DNA of 64,000 nucleotides from Pogona vitticeps (Eukaryota; Chordata; Lepidosauria; Squamata; Agamidae), in contig NC_135787.1 in NCBI RefSeq assembly GCF_051106095.1, forward strand, positions 172,693,001-172,757,000. The letters run 5' to 3'. Both the position numbers and the translations under genes were made by a program. Below the pieces are notes generated by a model. That model saw only the letters and a program-made list of their open reading frames with translations. It was not told the DNA's origin and did not search any database. Positions 11,288 through 22,800 of the stretch are shown here, one piece after another. Position 1 is the stretch's first letter, and every line of letters starts with the position of its first letter.

Positions 11288-11890
11288 TATCAAATGTTAT
11301 TTTGCATTCTGTTTCTAAGCCAATCATAGAATTTATGCCAAAAATCTTCATACTTTATCTCTCTTGTTGAGTCTGGCCATTCTGATAGTTTATCCATTTC
11401 TGCCGCATCCGGGATCTTTGATATTAACTCCTCTTGAGATGGATTCTCCAGGTCTTTCCAATGTTTAGTAAAAAAAATTCTTGCAGCTCTCAGAATATGC
11501 ATAACTAAATATTTTCCCATTGAGTCTATTGAATCTGGAATTATATTTAGAAGAAAAAAAATTCAGGGGTTACAGTTATCGAAATCTCTAAAACCTCTTG
11601 TAAAAACCTTTCAACCCTTTTCCAATATTTTTGGGCTTTCCCTCATGACCACCACATATGATAAAAAGAACCTTCTTTTTGTTTACATCTCCAGCAAAGT
11701 TTTGAAATGTTAACATCAATTTTGTCTAGTTTTGGTGGAGTCCCCCCCCTTCCTCAGGCCTTTCAGTCTTCTTTTCTTCCCTGAAAGCAATCCTAAAATA
11801 TGCAGGGTTTTCCTAGTTCCTGTGTTTTTCCTGTGCAGGATTTTCCTGGAAGGAGCAGAAGAAAACCCCAAATTGTGCAGGATTGTTTTA
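11288..11890 (-). mobile_element. L1-type LINE 3' ORF2 fragment (unit 2)
   Basis: Duplicate of the L1 fragment at 958-1560. The AARIFFTKHWKD part stays open; the CWRC part is broken by a small indel relative to unit 1. Confidence 0.8.
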
Positions 11891-12237
11891 TGCACAGAAG
11901 AGTGTCTTTTCTATGCAAGATTTGTCTGAATAGAAAAAAAACCTCAAGCTTCACAGGAATGTTACAAAAAAACATTTCTCTCTATCATTTTATACGGGGG
12001 ACCTAATCCTCAAACTCAGCAGAACTGCTTGCCCTGTAACAAGGCTGCCTCTGGAGTTCGCATTTGGACTGTACAGTAGGTTACTCTAGATGCCAGAGTA
12101 AAACCAACAAAGAAACTCATGCATGCTTAAAGACTAGCACATAAACATTGTTGCCTGAGTGAATCAGAGTCTAATGTTTATCTCTGTTGTTCGTCTTTGA
12201 GGCGACATACATCTCTGCTTCTATGCAAACTTGCATA

Positions 12238-12345
12238 GCTATTTATTTATATATTTATTTAAAATATTTTTACCCTGCCTTTCTCCTTAAAAATGACGCA
12301 ACGCGGCTTACATAATTTAAAAAAAACATATTTAAAGCTAAACAA
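12238..12345 (-). mobile_element. L2/CR1-type LINE 3' tail (unit 2)
   Basis: Duplicate of 1905-2015. Confidence 0.6.
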
Positions 12346-12659
12346 CAGGGAATATACAAATTGGAGAAGGGCATGAAACTAACCATGAAGCAACCACCAC
12401 CACCACCCCCACAAATTGGGCCATTTTGTGGTTCATTTTAGAGTGTTTTTGGGAGTTGTGTTTGCCCAGAACAGATTTAGATCCATTGCTCTCTTCAACT
12501 GGTGATGAAGTGGCCTATGGTGGGTTGCATCAGCAACACTCTCACCTTGCAAATATACAGTTAAAAATTAAGAAGCGGTTGCCCAAAGGTAAGTAAGTGC
12601 AAGTGTGGTGTAATGAAAGGTCATGGAATCAAATCCCCACCAAAACAGGACATCCACAG

Positions 12660-13450
12660 TTAAAGCATTCCTAACAAGTTGCTATCCAAACTCTGTTTAA
12701 AAATATTTAATAAAGGAGAGTCCACTGTCCCCTAAGACAGTCCATTCCAACATCAAACAGAAAGTTCCTCCTAATGTTTTGGCAAAATCTCCCTTCTGAT
12801 CATGCGAATCCATTCCTTTAGATCCTACTTTTTGGAGCTACAAAGAACAAGCTTGTTCTACTTTCACTTGGCAACCCTAGAAACATCTGAAGAGAGTTAA
12901 TGTATTGCATTGCCTCTTAATCATCTCTTATCCAGGCTAAACATACCAATCTCTCTGAACTCGTAGGGTTTGTTCTTCATACCTTCTACTATCCTGGTTG
13001 CCCTCTTTTGGACATATTCCAGCTTGATCCTTCTTGGTCTATTATTGACCAGAGGTGGACACTGGATTCCATTTCAGGTCTGCCCAAATCAGAATAGAGG
13101 CATACTATCATTGAAACTTGAAGTTGGAAGAGGCCTATAAAGCCATTGAGTCCAAACCCCCTGCTCAGTGCAGGAATACAAATCAAAGGAAATCTGCCCA
13201 GTGGTTGTCTAAATTTCTCTTGAAATTTCTCTTGAAACATTGCGTCCAATGTTGGAGCACTATTACGTCTCTTGATCTATGCATCTGTTGCTGCAGTCTA
13301 GTACTGCATTCATTTTTGGTCACCATATCATCTTGTTGCCTCATGTTTACTTTGTAGCCTTCTCAGACCCCCACATCCTTTTTATGTATGCTACTGCCAA
13401 GCCAGCTGCCACTTATCTTATATTTGAGCATCTTTAACTAATTAAAGAGG
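12660..13450 (-). mobile_element. CR1-type LINE 3' fragment (unit 2), with nested repeat
   Basis: Duplicate of 2330-3130. The nested insert lies at 13109-13258 between ACTAT copies, so the nesting is older than the duplication. Confidence 0.75.
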
Positions 13451-13897
13451 TTGAGTATAACCACAGGGGCTTCAGTAACCTAAGCACACATTAATTTCCT
13501 TTTGTTTTGTGATTCCTTTTGAAGCCAATTTTGCAAACATGAAAAGCTGCGATACCCACGTGCTTTGCAGGCTATCTCTAACCTCAGTTTCCGGAGTTAG
13601 AAAAAGGAGAAAGAGAATGCAAATGTTTTTCTGAGCAGCAAATATCCCACCTCTGAAAATATCTTTTCAAAGAAGTTGTGACATTTTAAGAAAAGACACA
13701 AGCTCCACAGAGTGGCCTTTCTATAGTACTGCATTTGATTGTATCTCTACACAAGCGATAGACGTCTGTGGCTTGTTTGTTTTTGTTTTGAGAAGCCCAC
13801 TTGCTATATTCTGTTTTCTTATATACCCACTTTCAATATTCTTGTACCTCTCTGTGATTATGATGAGAACCTTTTGTTGTTATCATCATCATCATCT

Positions 13898-13985
13898 TAA
13901 AACTGCACAGCTGGAAGGGATCCTATGAATAATCAGGTCAAGGACGCATAGTGAGGAATCAAACTCCCAACCATTGGCCCCATGA
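13898..13985 (-). mobile_element. tRNA-derived SINE fragment (unit 2)
   Basis: Duplicate of 3570-3660. Confidence 0.6.
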
Positions 13986-15106
13986 CCAGATACCTAGGCC
14001 TCAGTGGAGAACTGTGGTGTTGCTACAGGGGGAGAAAGAGCAAAGATCAAAAAACCCCTGACTGCTCTCTGCCCTCATGCATGCACTGTAACTGGATTGA
14101 GCCAAATATGTTTACAATCTCCCCTTCAGACTTTTGTGTTTGTCTCACGAAGGGGTGCTTCCAGAGCAGGTTTTTCTCATGCAGTCCCCTGGTCCTATCG
14201 GCAGATCCATATAGTCATACTTTCTGTTTATAACCTTCCCACATTCCACCCACCTCTTTATAGGCTCTAGGGATGGTGCGTTGCTGTGAGGGGAAAAAAG
14301 ACTTAGCAAATCATAGGAACAAAACGTTAGCAAAATGTTAAAGTCTCTTCCTTAGCAGACAAACATAGGCACAGGGAGCAAAAATCAAAGGCTAATCTTG
14401 GTCAACAGGGGAATGGTGGAGCATACTGGACAGTTCTGGCTGCGAGGACAACTTTTGGCCTTGTCTGCAATGATAGCTCGTTCTTATCACATGCTGTTGT
14501 ATTCTTGGCCAAACTTTTAAGAAGCAGGCGGAAGAAAGGAGCCAGTTTACATTCCACCAGAACACAAAGGATCTGTTTGCTAGCTCATTTGTGTAACTTC
14601 AAGGGCAGGAGTCCTCTAGAACAGCCATTCCCACCTTTTATTTTAGTCACGGCTGTAAACAACATATGAAAGAAATATCGGCTGAATGAGAATTGTATAA
14701 GTCATACAATGTTGTGTGAAGAATTGTTTCCAGTCTGTGGTCCCTTTCAAAAGTGCCAGGGTCCCCCAGGGGGGCATATGGATGTCATCAAGTAAGAAAT
14801 GTCTAGGAATGCTTTTTCCACTGCCACGCCTCCAGTGTAGAACTGGTAAATACAGACCTTCATTCTTCCTGTACAGAACACTGGGTATCAATAATTTACT
14901 GCTTATTTATTTATTTATTTATTTATTTGTTAGTTTAGTTACTTGATTACTTATTTCCAATCTATATCCCAATGCAGGGATCCAAAGCTACTTACAAAAA
15001 GTGATTTTTAAAAAGATACTTCAGTTATAATATTAATATGCACTTAACCATATGATAATATGAACAATAACTCGAAAACAATTTAAAACATTTTTGTTAT
15101 CAGATC

Positions 15107-15108
<2 letters not shown>

Positions 15109-15139
<31 letters not shown>

Positions 15140-15593
15140 TTATTTAATTAATTATTTAATTAATTAATTAATTAATTTATATGCCGCCCACACTACCCAA
15201 AGGTCTCTGGGCGGCTTACAGCATTTATAATACAATAAAAATATGTAACAATTAAAATACAATTAAAATATATATAAAATTGCCATTGGACCCACAGCTA
15301 ATATTATTTCAGTTAAAAGCCTTCTGGAACAGGAAGGTTTTGACCTGGCGCCGAAATGTCATCAATGTCGGCGCCAGACGAATCTCCCTCAGGATGGCGT
15401 TCCATAGTCTGGGGGCAGCTGCCGAAAAGGCCCTTTGTCCACAAGCCGTCCCTCTTACCTCCTTGAGGGATGGCTCTTTCAAAAGGGCCCCCTGGCTAGA
15501 TCTTAACTGCCGGGTAGGCTCATATGGAAGGAGGCGGTCCTTCAGGTATCCAGAGCCCAAGCCGTTTAGGGCTTTATATGTCAAAACAATCAT
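15109..15593 (-). mobile_element. L2-like LINE 3' end, unit 2-specific insertion
   Basis: Minus-strand reading: LTYKALNGLGSGYLKDRLLPYEP, LRSSQGALLKEPSLKEV, FSAAAPRLWNAILREIR, FRRQVKTFLFQKAF. This is the C-terminus of an L2/CR1-group ORF2. It is flanked by ATCAT duplications (15104-15108, 15589-15593) with an intact empty site in unit 1 (about 4762). The A-rich/TAAT tail is on the left. The coding end is well kept, so it is young. Confidence 0.88.
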
Positions 15594-15724
15594 GTGAATG
15601 GATTGGGGAAAAACTGGCTGTATCATTGCTCCAGTGCATTCTGGGACAATCAGATGGTTAGCTGCCACTTGCTAGTAGTACTAAGTAGGGTGCTTCAGTC
15701 ACCAAAGGAAAAGCTAAATTGTAT

Positions 15725-15779
<55 letters not shown>

Positions 15780-15948
15780 TTTGATTTCTACCCCGCCCCC
15801 CCAGATAGCGTCTACTCGGGGTGGCTTACAAATATCATAAAATATCATAAAAACATAGCAAAATCATAACATTAAACAATTAAATCAATAATATGGTGTA
15901 TTCAAGATGAGCAATCATAGAAAACAAGAAAATAGATTTCAAGAATTG

Positions 15949-16304
15949 GTAAAGGTAAAGGTAAAGGTTCCCCTTGACAATTTTTGTCCAGTCGTGTTCG
16001 ACTCTAGGGGGCGGTGTTCATCCCCGTTTCCAAGCCATAGAGCCAGCATTTGTCCGAAGACAATCTTCCGTAGTCACATGGCCAGTGCGACTTAGACACG
16101 GAACGCTGTTACCTTCCCACCGAGGTGGTCCCTATTTATCTACTTGCATTTGCATGCTTTCGAACCGCTAGGTTGGCGGAAGCTGGGACAAGCAACGGGC
16201 GCTCACTCCGTCACGTGGATTCGATCTTACGACTGCATGGTCTTCTAACCCTGCAGCACAGGCTTCTGTGGTTTAGCCCACAGTGCCACCATGTCCCTCT
16301 TCAT
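15949..16304 (-). mobile_element. Full-length squamate tRNA-derived SINE, unit 2-specific
   Basis: Minus orientation: it starts on the plus strand with GGTAAAGGTAAAGG and ends with the tRNA-like head (…TTTAGCCCACAGTGCCACCATGTCC). GAATTG duplications lie at 15943-15948 and 16305-16310. Unit 1 has the empty site at about 5175. The same family occurs at 24405 and 61021. Confidence 0.9.
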
Positions 16305-16318
16305 GAATTGACAGTTAT

Positions 16319-16319
<1 letters not shown>

Positions 16320-16400
<81 letters not shown>
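16320..16400. repeat. (AAAT)n and (CAAG)n microsatellite (unit 2)
   Basis: Copy of the 5185-5280 tracts of unit 1, with different repeat numbers. Confidence 0.9.
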
Positions 16401-16401
<1 letters not shown>

Positions 16402-16448
16402 TGTGGGCAGGAAACAAAACAAGCAGATCAGGGTGTGAAAAGTAGTTA

Positions 16449-16808
16449 TAGTAGATAGTGCAATAGAACCGCCATATCCATGGGGGATTGATTCCAAGCA
16501 CCCTGTGGACGCTGAAAAATGTAGATTACAATGAACACGGTTATAATAGAGAATGGTATACATAGTATGGTCACTGTCTCCCTCTCGTGGCAGGTTCTGG
16601 TAATAACATTGTGGAAATATATTTCTCCAGCAAACATACATAGCATGATCTCTGACTCCCTCTAATGGCCTGTTCTGGTAACTTCACCATTAGAAATATA
16701 TATTTTGGGGATTCTTCTTTTAATATTTTTAATATTTTCAGACTGTGGATAAGTGAATCAATAGATACTGATCTCACAGATACAGGGATCCTACTGAGGA
16801 CCATTGTG
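16449..16808. mobile_element. Tigger-like MITE (unit 2)
   Basis: Duplicate of 5350-5708. Confidence 0.55.
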
Positions 16809-17159
16809 CTCAGTGGGGCAGAAGGCACAGCAGCAAAGAGTGCACAGAGCCAAGGATAATAAGTGGACCTGGGGGAAAAGTGGGTGTTCATACACGCACA
16901 CACTGGCAGGCAAGCAAGCATTCACACCACCCAGAGGCAGGCAAGCAGGCTTTAAATCAAACACTACCTCACCCTTGTCCTATTCATTCACTCCAGAAGC
17001 TGTGTTTTTCCCCCATTTCTTATTCTCAGAAGTACAGAGGGCTGTTAATTCCTTTACATTCTTGGCCCATTCTCAAGTTTAACTGAACTTTTCCAGATTA
17101 CTGAACTATTTCAAAAAATCAGTTGGCGTGTCTTCTAACTTGTAGTAGAGTATCTTGAA

Positions 17160-18055
17160 ATACCATATTTTTCTATGTACAAGGATCCCCCCCCCACTTT
17201 TCTAACCCAGAATTTCTTTCTTCGCAAGAAAGTGGAGTGGGAAGGCAGGGATCAAAGCACTTGATACTGTGGAAGGTGACAAGAGTGTGCCGTCTCCTCC
17301 AGTAAAGGAATCAGGGATAGAAGAACTGAGAGAGGGAACAGATAGGGATGGAGTAATTGTCAAAGTGAATGAGAAAGAAAGAATAAAGACAGAAGCGTGC
17401 TTAGTAGAAGAAGGAAAGGGAAAGGAAGGGGGGGACACCTAACATTGCTGGTATGGGAGGAGGATAAAAAAGAGAAGGGGAGAGATCCTTTAGTATACCC
17501 CGGAGAATGATGAAAGAAGGCGGAGAAACTGATTACCAGAAAGCATGCAATTTATTACAAGATTTTCCCAACTTGAAAGTTGGAGGACTATTGCCACATC
17601 CGGCACCGGAGAAAGGAGGTGTGGGAGTGACTGAGACGTCGGAATGAACGGTAGTAGTATTCCCAAGGGGACAGGGTCACTGGAGGAGGAGGATCCGTCC
17701 CGACGCCACTTTCAATCCTCAAGGGGGATTGGGCCCGCCACCCATGTTGTGGCACAATCTGTGCTGTGAGGAGCATGCTGTTACGGAAACCAACGGACAA
17801 GTAGCGTTTTGGCCCGGCTCTGCAATGAAACAAGACAGTTTCATTCATAAATATGTTACCTAGCTCTTATGGGCAACTACCTGCGTTAAGCTGTTTTGAA
17901 CCTATAGAAGTTGTGGTTGACTCTCCAAACGTTAAGCTTAATAAATCTGTTGAAGTTCAAAATGAAGCCTCCTGGTTATTTCCTGCCCAAAAGAAAGAGC
18001 TGCCTCTGCCTTACCCTGAACCCCATCACATCTGTATAGCCACAATCTGATTTAC
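17160..18055. other. Unassigned ORF-rich block (unit 2)
   Basis: Duplicate of 6060-6950. The 86-residue minus frame and the 65-residue plus frame both persist with few changes; the acidic plus frame does not. The source is unrecognised. Confidence 0.35.
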
Positions 18056-18257
18056 AAGTAAGTCCCACTGAGGCAAGTAAAATAAAACAAAGAAAAGAGA
18101 GAAGCAGCAAAGTGGCATATTTAATAATGTGAAGGGAAGTGTGAGTGATACTTAGTGAAAACCAGTGTAGAGTCAAAGGCTAGCCTCTGTTTGAAAAATT
18201 TCAGTGGTCTAATGAAAAACATATCATACACAACGAAAGACTAGATGCAGATGAAGT

Positions 18258-19035
18258 CAAAACTGATGGAAGAAACACAATAATTTAAAATAGGCAGATG
18301 GCACTATTTTACTGACAGAAAGCAGCAATGACTTGAGATGACATTTAAGGAAAGCAACAAAAGAAAGTGCCAAAGCAGGACTACAGTTGAATATTAAGAC
18401 CAATATTATGACTAATGAAGAACTACATAATTTTAATGTTGGCAATGAAGGAATTGAAATATTGACAAATTTTGTATGCCTTGGTTCAGTCATCAATCTA
18501 AATGGAGACTGCAGCCAAGAAAACAGAAGACTGTGATTCAGAAGGGCAGGGATGAAGGAATTAGAAAAGATAATCAAGTGTAAGGATGTGTTCCTAGAGA
18601 CCAAGACCAAAATCATGCTATCATATTTCCAGTCACCATGTATAGAAGTGAAAGCTGGACAGTAAAGAAAATGGGTAGAAAAAAAGATTTGTTTGAAATG
18701 TGCTGAAGGAGAGCTTTGCTGATACCTTGGACTGCCAGAAAAACAAACAAATGGGTCTTAGATTGAATCAAGCCTGACTGATCTCCGGAGGCCAAACTGT
18801 TGAAGCTGAGGCTCCCCTCCTTTGGACACAGCATGGAACAGTAATGCTGGCAAAAGTTGAAGGCAGCAGGAAACGAGGAAGACCAAACAGGAGATAGACT
18901 GGCTTCCTAAAGAAACCACAGGCTTGCGTCTACAAGACCTGAGGCTGGACTGTTGAAGACATTTTGGAGATCTCTCATTCATTCATAGGGTTGCCATAAG
19001 TGAAAGGCGACTTGACCCTACATAACAACAATAAA
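18258..19035 (+). mobile_element. RTE-type LINE fragment (unit 2)
   Basis: Duplicate of 7150-7905, slightly less truncated internally (a few short deletions seen in unit 1 are absent here). Confidence 0.75.
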
Positions 19036-19172
19036 GGTCTCTCCCACTCTTCTCTTTGGACTGAGATAAGCAGGCTAGTCACTCCCAGGTAAATCTATGT
19101 ACTGTATATGTTTTAATGACACCCACGGACACGTAGATGTCGGTTCCTGACTCAGCTGGCACTGTATTTCTC

Positions 19173-19189
19173 GTTTTCGCTTTCGTTTC
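19173..19189 (-). promoter_or_regulatory. ISRE/IRF-type site, gene-proximal promoter copy
   Basis: Identical GAAACGAAAGCGAAAAC on the minus strand, again about 275 bases before the ATG at 19463. The AP-1-like TGACTCAGC upstream is also kept. Preservation in both copies means both promoters could in principle answer interferon. Confidence 0.65.
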
Positions 19190-19219
19190 TCCCTCAAGAG
19201 ACGAGAGACCAAACCAGGA

Positions 19220-19850
19220 AAGGAAGAAGCTGGGGCTGCTCCGAGAGAATAAGGCCGGCGGGAGGCGAGGAAGACGCGGCGCCGGGAGTCACGCGAAGCC
19301 CGGGACCTGAGCGCGGAGGGCTGCGCGCCCGCGGGGCTGTAGAGTAGCGCCCGGGGGGGGGGGGAGAGGGGAGGGAATGTGAGCGCGCTGTCCGGTGGTT
19401 CGAATCCCCCCTCCCCGCGAGAGCCGGATCGAAGCACTCCGGAGACGAAAGCTAGGACGGCGATGGCGGATTCGATCCATCGGTGCCAAGTCGAAGGCAT
19501 CTTGCAAGTCCTGTGCGCCTCGGGCGGCTGCCTGGAGGAGAGCGAGCTCGCCGGGCGCCTGAACCTTCAGGGCAGACCGGAGCGCTTGGCCCAGCTGCTA
19601 AAGGACACGAGGAAATTCACGGTGGTGACCCGAGAGGAGGCCCCTTCCGAGGACCCCGCCCGGAGCCGAGACCATCGGGTCGTGGTGGCCACCACCGCCC
19701 TGCGCCTCTGCCCCGACCACGGCAGGAGGCAGTGCGCGGGGTCCTGCCGGCACCTCCACCTCTGCCGGTACTTCGTGTACGGCGGATGCCGCCTTCAGGG
19801 AACGAGGTCAGTCCGAGACCTTGCTTGGGGAAAGAGGCAGCGCCCCCCCT
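19220..19850 (+). promoter_or_regulatory. CpG-rich promoter and 5' leader, gene-proximal copy
   Basis: Second copy of the CpG-rich block around PARP12 exon 1, with a run of 12 G near 19354. The transcription start cannot be fixed from sequence alone. Confidence 0.6.
19463..19806 (+). CDS. PARP12: PARP12 exon 1 (gene-proximal copy)
   Basis: First coding exon. The start was chosen at MADSIHR because this matches the length and layout of PARP12 N-termini (a winged-helix-like segment, then the first finger). The upstream in-frame ATG at 19379 lies in a GC-rich leader, and the corresponding leader in the other copy is not in the same frame. It ends with two bases of an Arg codon at a GTCAGT donor. 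Zinc ligands C83, C91, C95, H99, C101 and C109 are visible; the finger finishes in exon 2. Confidence 0.92.
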
Positions 19851-22800
19851 CCACCGAATGGGACTCCCAGCCCTGTGTGCGCGGCACTTCCTCGGGAGTA
19901 AGCCTGCTCAGAGTTACCTGGGATGTACTCTTGAGCAAGTGGGTTTCGAATGGATGGGGTAAATCAAGTTCAGCTCCTGGGAAGGGTTATTCACGGGGAA
20001 GTTTGCTCGGGATTGCGCGCCCACCTCCTGGCAGGGGATCGGAGGGGACTTCCTAGTAAACGAGACGAGGATCCGGCTCAAGAACCAGACGCAGAACGGC
20101 TGCTTTCTAGGTGGCAGCCTAATTCGGGATTCAAAGGAAACTTTGCGCTTGGGGTGGTGGTGGGAATCGATCCTTCCGTTCCCTTGCTTTTCTCCTTTCG
20201 GTAGAGGGCGAGGCCGGAAGGCAATTCGCCTTTAAAGTAGCGGTAGGTGTAATGGAGGAAGTGGCTGCTCATAATGAAGTGGTTTTCTAGAGAAGTCGCT
20301 TTCATTCTCTTTTGTTAGCGTCTGAAGTGCGATGAAATCTGGCAGCTGAAGTGGCTAAGTGAAGTCTCTCCTGCCTCGTGTGCATGAATAGACAAGGCAC
20401 GAAGGTTAGGCAAAGTTGAAGGCAGCAGGAAAATAGGGAGACTTCGCATTAGATGGATTGACGAAATCAAGGAAGTTATGGCACAATTTTGTTGTGCTTT
20501 CTGTCTTAAATATTCTACTCCGTTCTGCATTAAGAATTTAGCTCACTGGAATACAAGCAAAGCTGTTATAATTGTTTTACAGTACATTGTGTTTGCACAC
20601 GGCTACCAATACAAAGAAAGGAAACCTTTTGCTTGTGCAGCTGTATTTTTCCTTCTTTGTTGTGTTTATTTACTCTGGAGGGTGCTACTTTCTTTCTTCC
20701 TGGTTGTGTTTTTGCTTCCCTATGTTTCAGCTTCACAGATCTTGCAACTACATCATGGAACTTCCTTTCACTGTCCATCTTTGGGGGCAATCAGACGATG
20801 ATATAGTTTACTATTTAGTTCACTTTTGGTGTGGTTTTGTTTGCCTATTTTGGTTCTTTCTGGCGCAGCATTAGGGCTGCAGTGGCAATCCTAACGTTAT
20901 TTCAGATATAAGGGTGTATCCATGCTAGGCTGTTGTACTGCTGTAGCCCCGTGCCACTTTCTAAATTTAAAAAAAAGGGGGGAGTTGACATCCATGACAA
21001 AAGGTGTGGAAAGAGGCAGAGGAAGTGTCAGTAATCAAAAGCAGGAGAAATTGCAGTGATCTGAAGTGCTGTCTGGATCTTTCTCATGGGAGAAGAAACA
21101 TCTGTGTGAATGTATGGATTGCTCAAGTGCAAGATAAAATAGATCACACTTAAGATAAGATTTTTTAAAAAAAATGTAATCCAGATTACTCCAAATTCCC
21201 CTGTGTAGTCACATTTCTTATCCTAATTCTGTATCTTTTCAATCATTCATAAGAGAGAAATGGCGTCCAAAACTACATTTAACCAATATTGTTTAGAATT
21301 ATATTACACGAGGATTAATTGGTTTGGAATTCTATCTAAGCTTATTTGAACCTGAGCCCTATTAAACACGGATTTATTTCAGAGTAAATCAGCCTAGAAT
21401 TGGACTGCGCAGATGTTTTCAGCTGTGAAGGATATGTGTGTTTCAAGTTATTTTACATTTGATAGTAAAACCAAGGTACAGTTGAAAGCCCATTTTAATG
21501 TTTTCAAAACTTTCAGGAAAGAATGCAAGTTCATCCATGAAATTCATTCACCCCATAACCTCTCAGTCCTTAAAGAATATGAGCTGGAAAGTTTAAGCTG
21601 TGATCACTTATGTCAGCTCCTGCTTCAGAATGATCCTTCACTCTTGCCTGAGGTGAGCACTGTTGCACTTGACTGGTGTTTCTGTATAAATGGATCTGTT
21701 GTAAATGGTGACTATAACTGTAGTAAATTTCTTTGTTCAAGTTATGCATCTTCATTCATTCATTCAGTTGATATCTTGCCTTTCTCTCAATTAAAAAAAA
21801 ATCAAAAAAGAGATCTTAGGACAGTTAAAATATGTTTGGTTACAACATAAAAAACCACTAAATGTCTTGAAACTGTTCAATAAAAATTAAAAGCATATAA
21901 AAAAGAAATCCATAATATCCCTTTCCCTTTTGTTACTTACTAAATAATAACTGACCGAGGAGAACATTTTTGGCGGTGGAAGGATAGTAGGGAGGGATCC
22001 AGGCAGGCTTCTTGTGGAAGGGAGTTTCACAGCCTGGGAGCAGCAACCGAGAAGGCCCTCTCTCAAATCCTCACCAGACATGCTTGTAGGGGTCATGGGA
22101 TCAGAAGAAAAGCCTCCTCCAAAAATATTGAATCCATCAGATAGCCTGGACCCAAGAAGTTTTAGGGCTTTAGATGTAAGAACCTTCATTTGGAGAGTGT
22201 GCGACTCCTCGGGCCATAGTTTAGTACAGCTAAATAAATTGGCTAGAGTTGTGAGAATCCATGCATGCTTTGGTTTCTTTACATACGTATTAAGCTAAAA
22301 TGTTACCATATGAAACTTGGTTATACTGATCTATCAGCCAGTGTTGTCAACTTTGGCCAATTTAGACTTTTGCACATCAGGGTTTCTGGCAGAGTCCTTT
22401 CTTAGCCTATCCTAGGATCCTGGATGGCCTTCTGGTTAAGAACTAGCCACTAATACCCTTGCTTAGCTTTTTATGATGCTGTCTAGGTTTGTTATTGCTT
22501 TCCTCCCAAGAAGCATGCATCTTTTAATTTCACGGCTGCTGTCACCATCTGCAGTGATCATGGGGCCCAAGAAACATCTGTCACTGCCTCCATATCTTCC
22601 CCTTCTATTTGCCAGGAGGTGATGGGACAGTGACCATAATCTTAGTTTTATTTTTTGTATGTTGAGCTTCAGACCATTTTTCTGCTCTCTCCTCTTTCAC
22701 CCTCATCAAGAGGTTCTTTAATTCCTCCTCACTTTCTGCCATCAGAGTGGTATCATCTGCATATCTGAGGCTGTTGATATTTCTTCCGTCAATCTTAATT

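Larger units (their letters stand above)
10671..20424. repeat. Segmental duplication, gene-proximal unit
   Basis: Partner of 400-9301. It is about 0.85 kb longer because of an L2-like LINE (15109-15593) and a SINE (15949-16310) that are absent, with clean empty sites, from the upstream unit. An (ATT)n tract at about 10894-10988 is also greatly expanded here. This unit runs directly into PARP12 intron 1. Confidence 0.93.
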
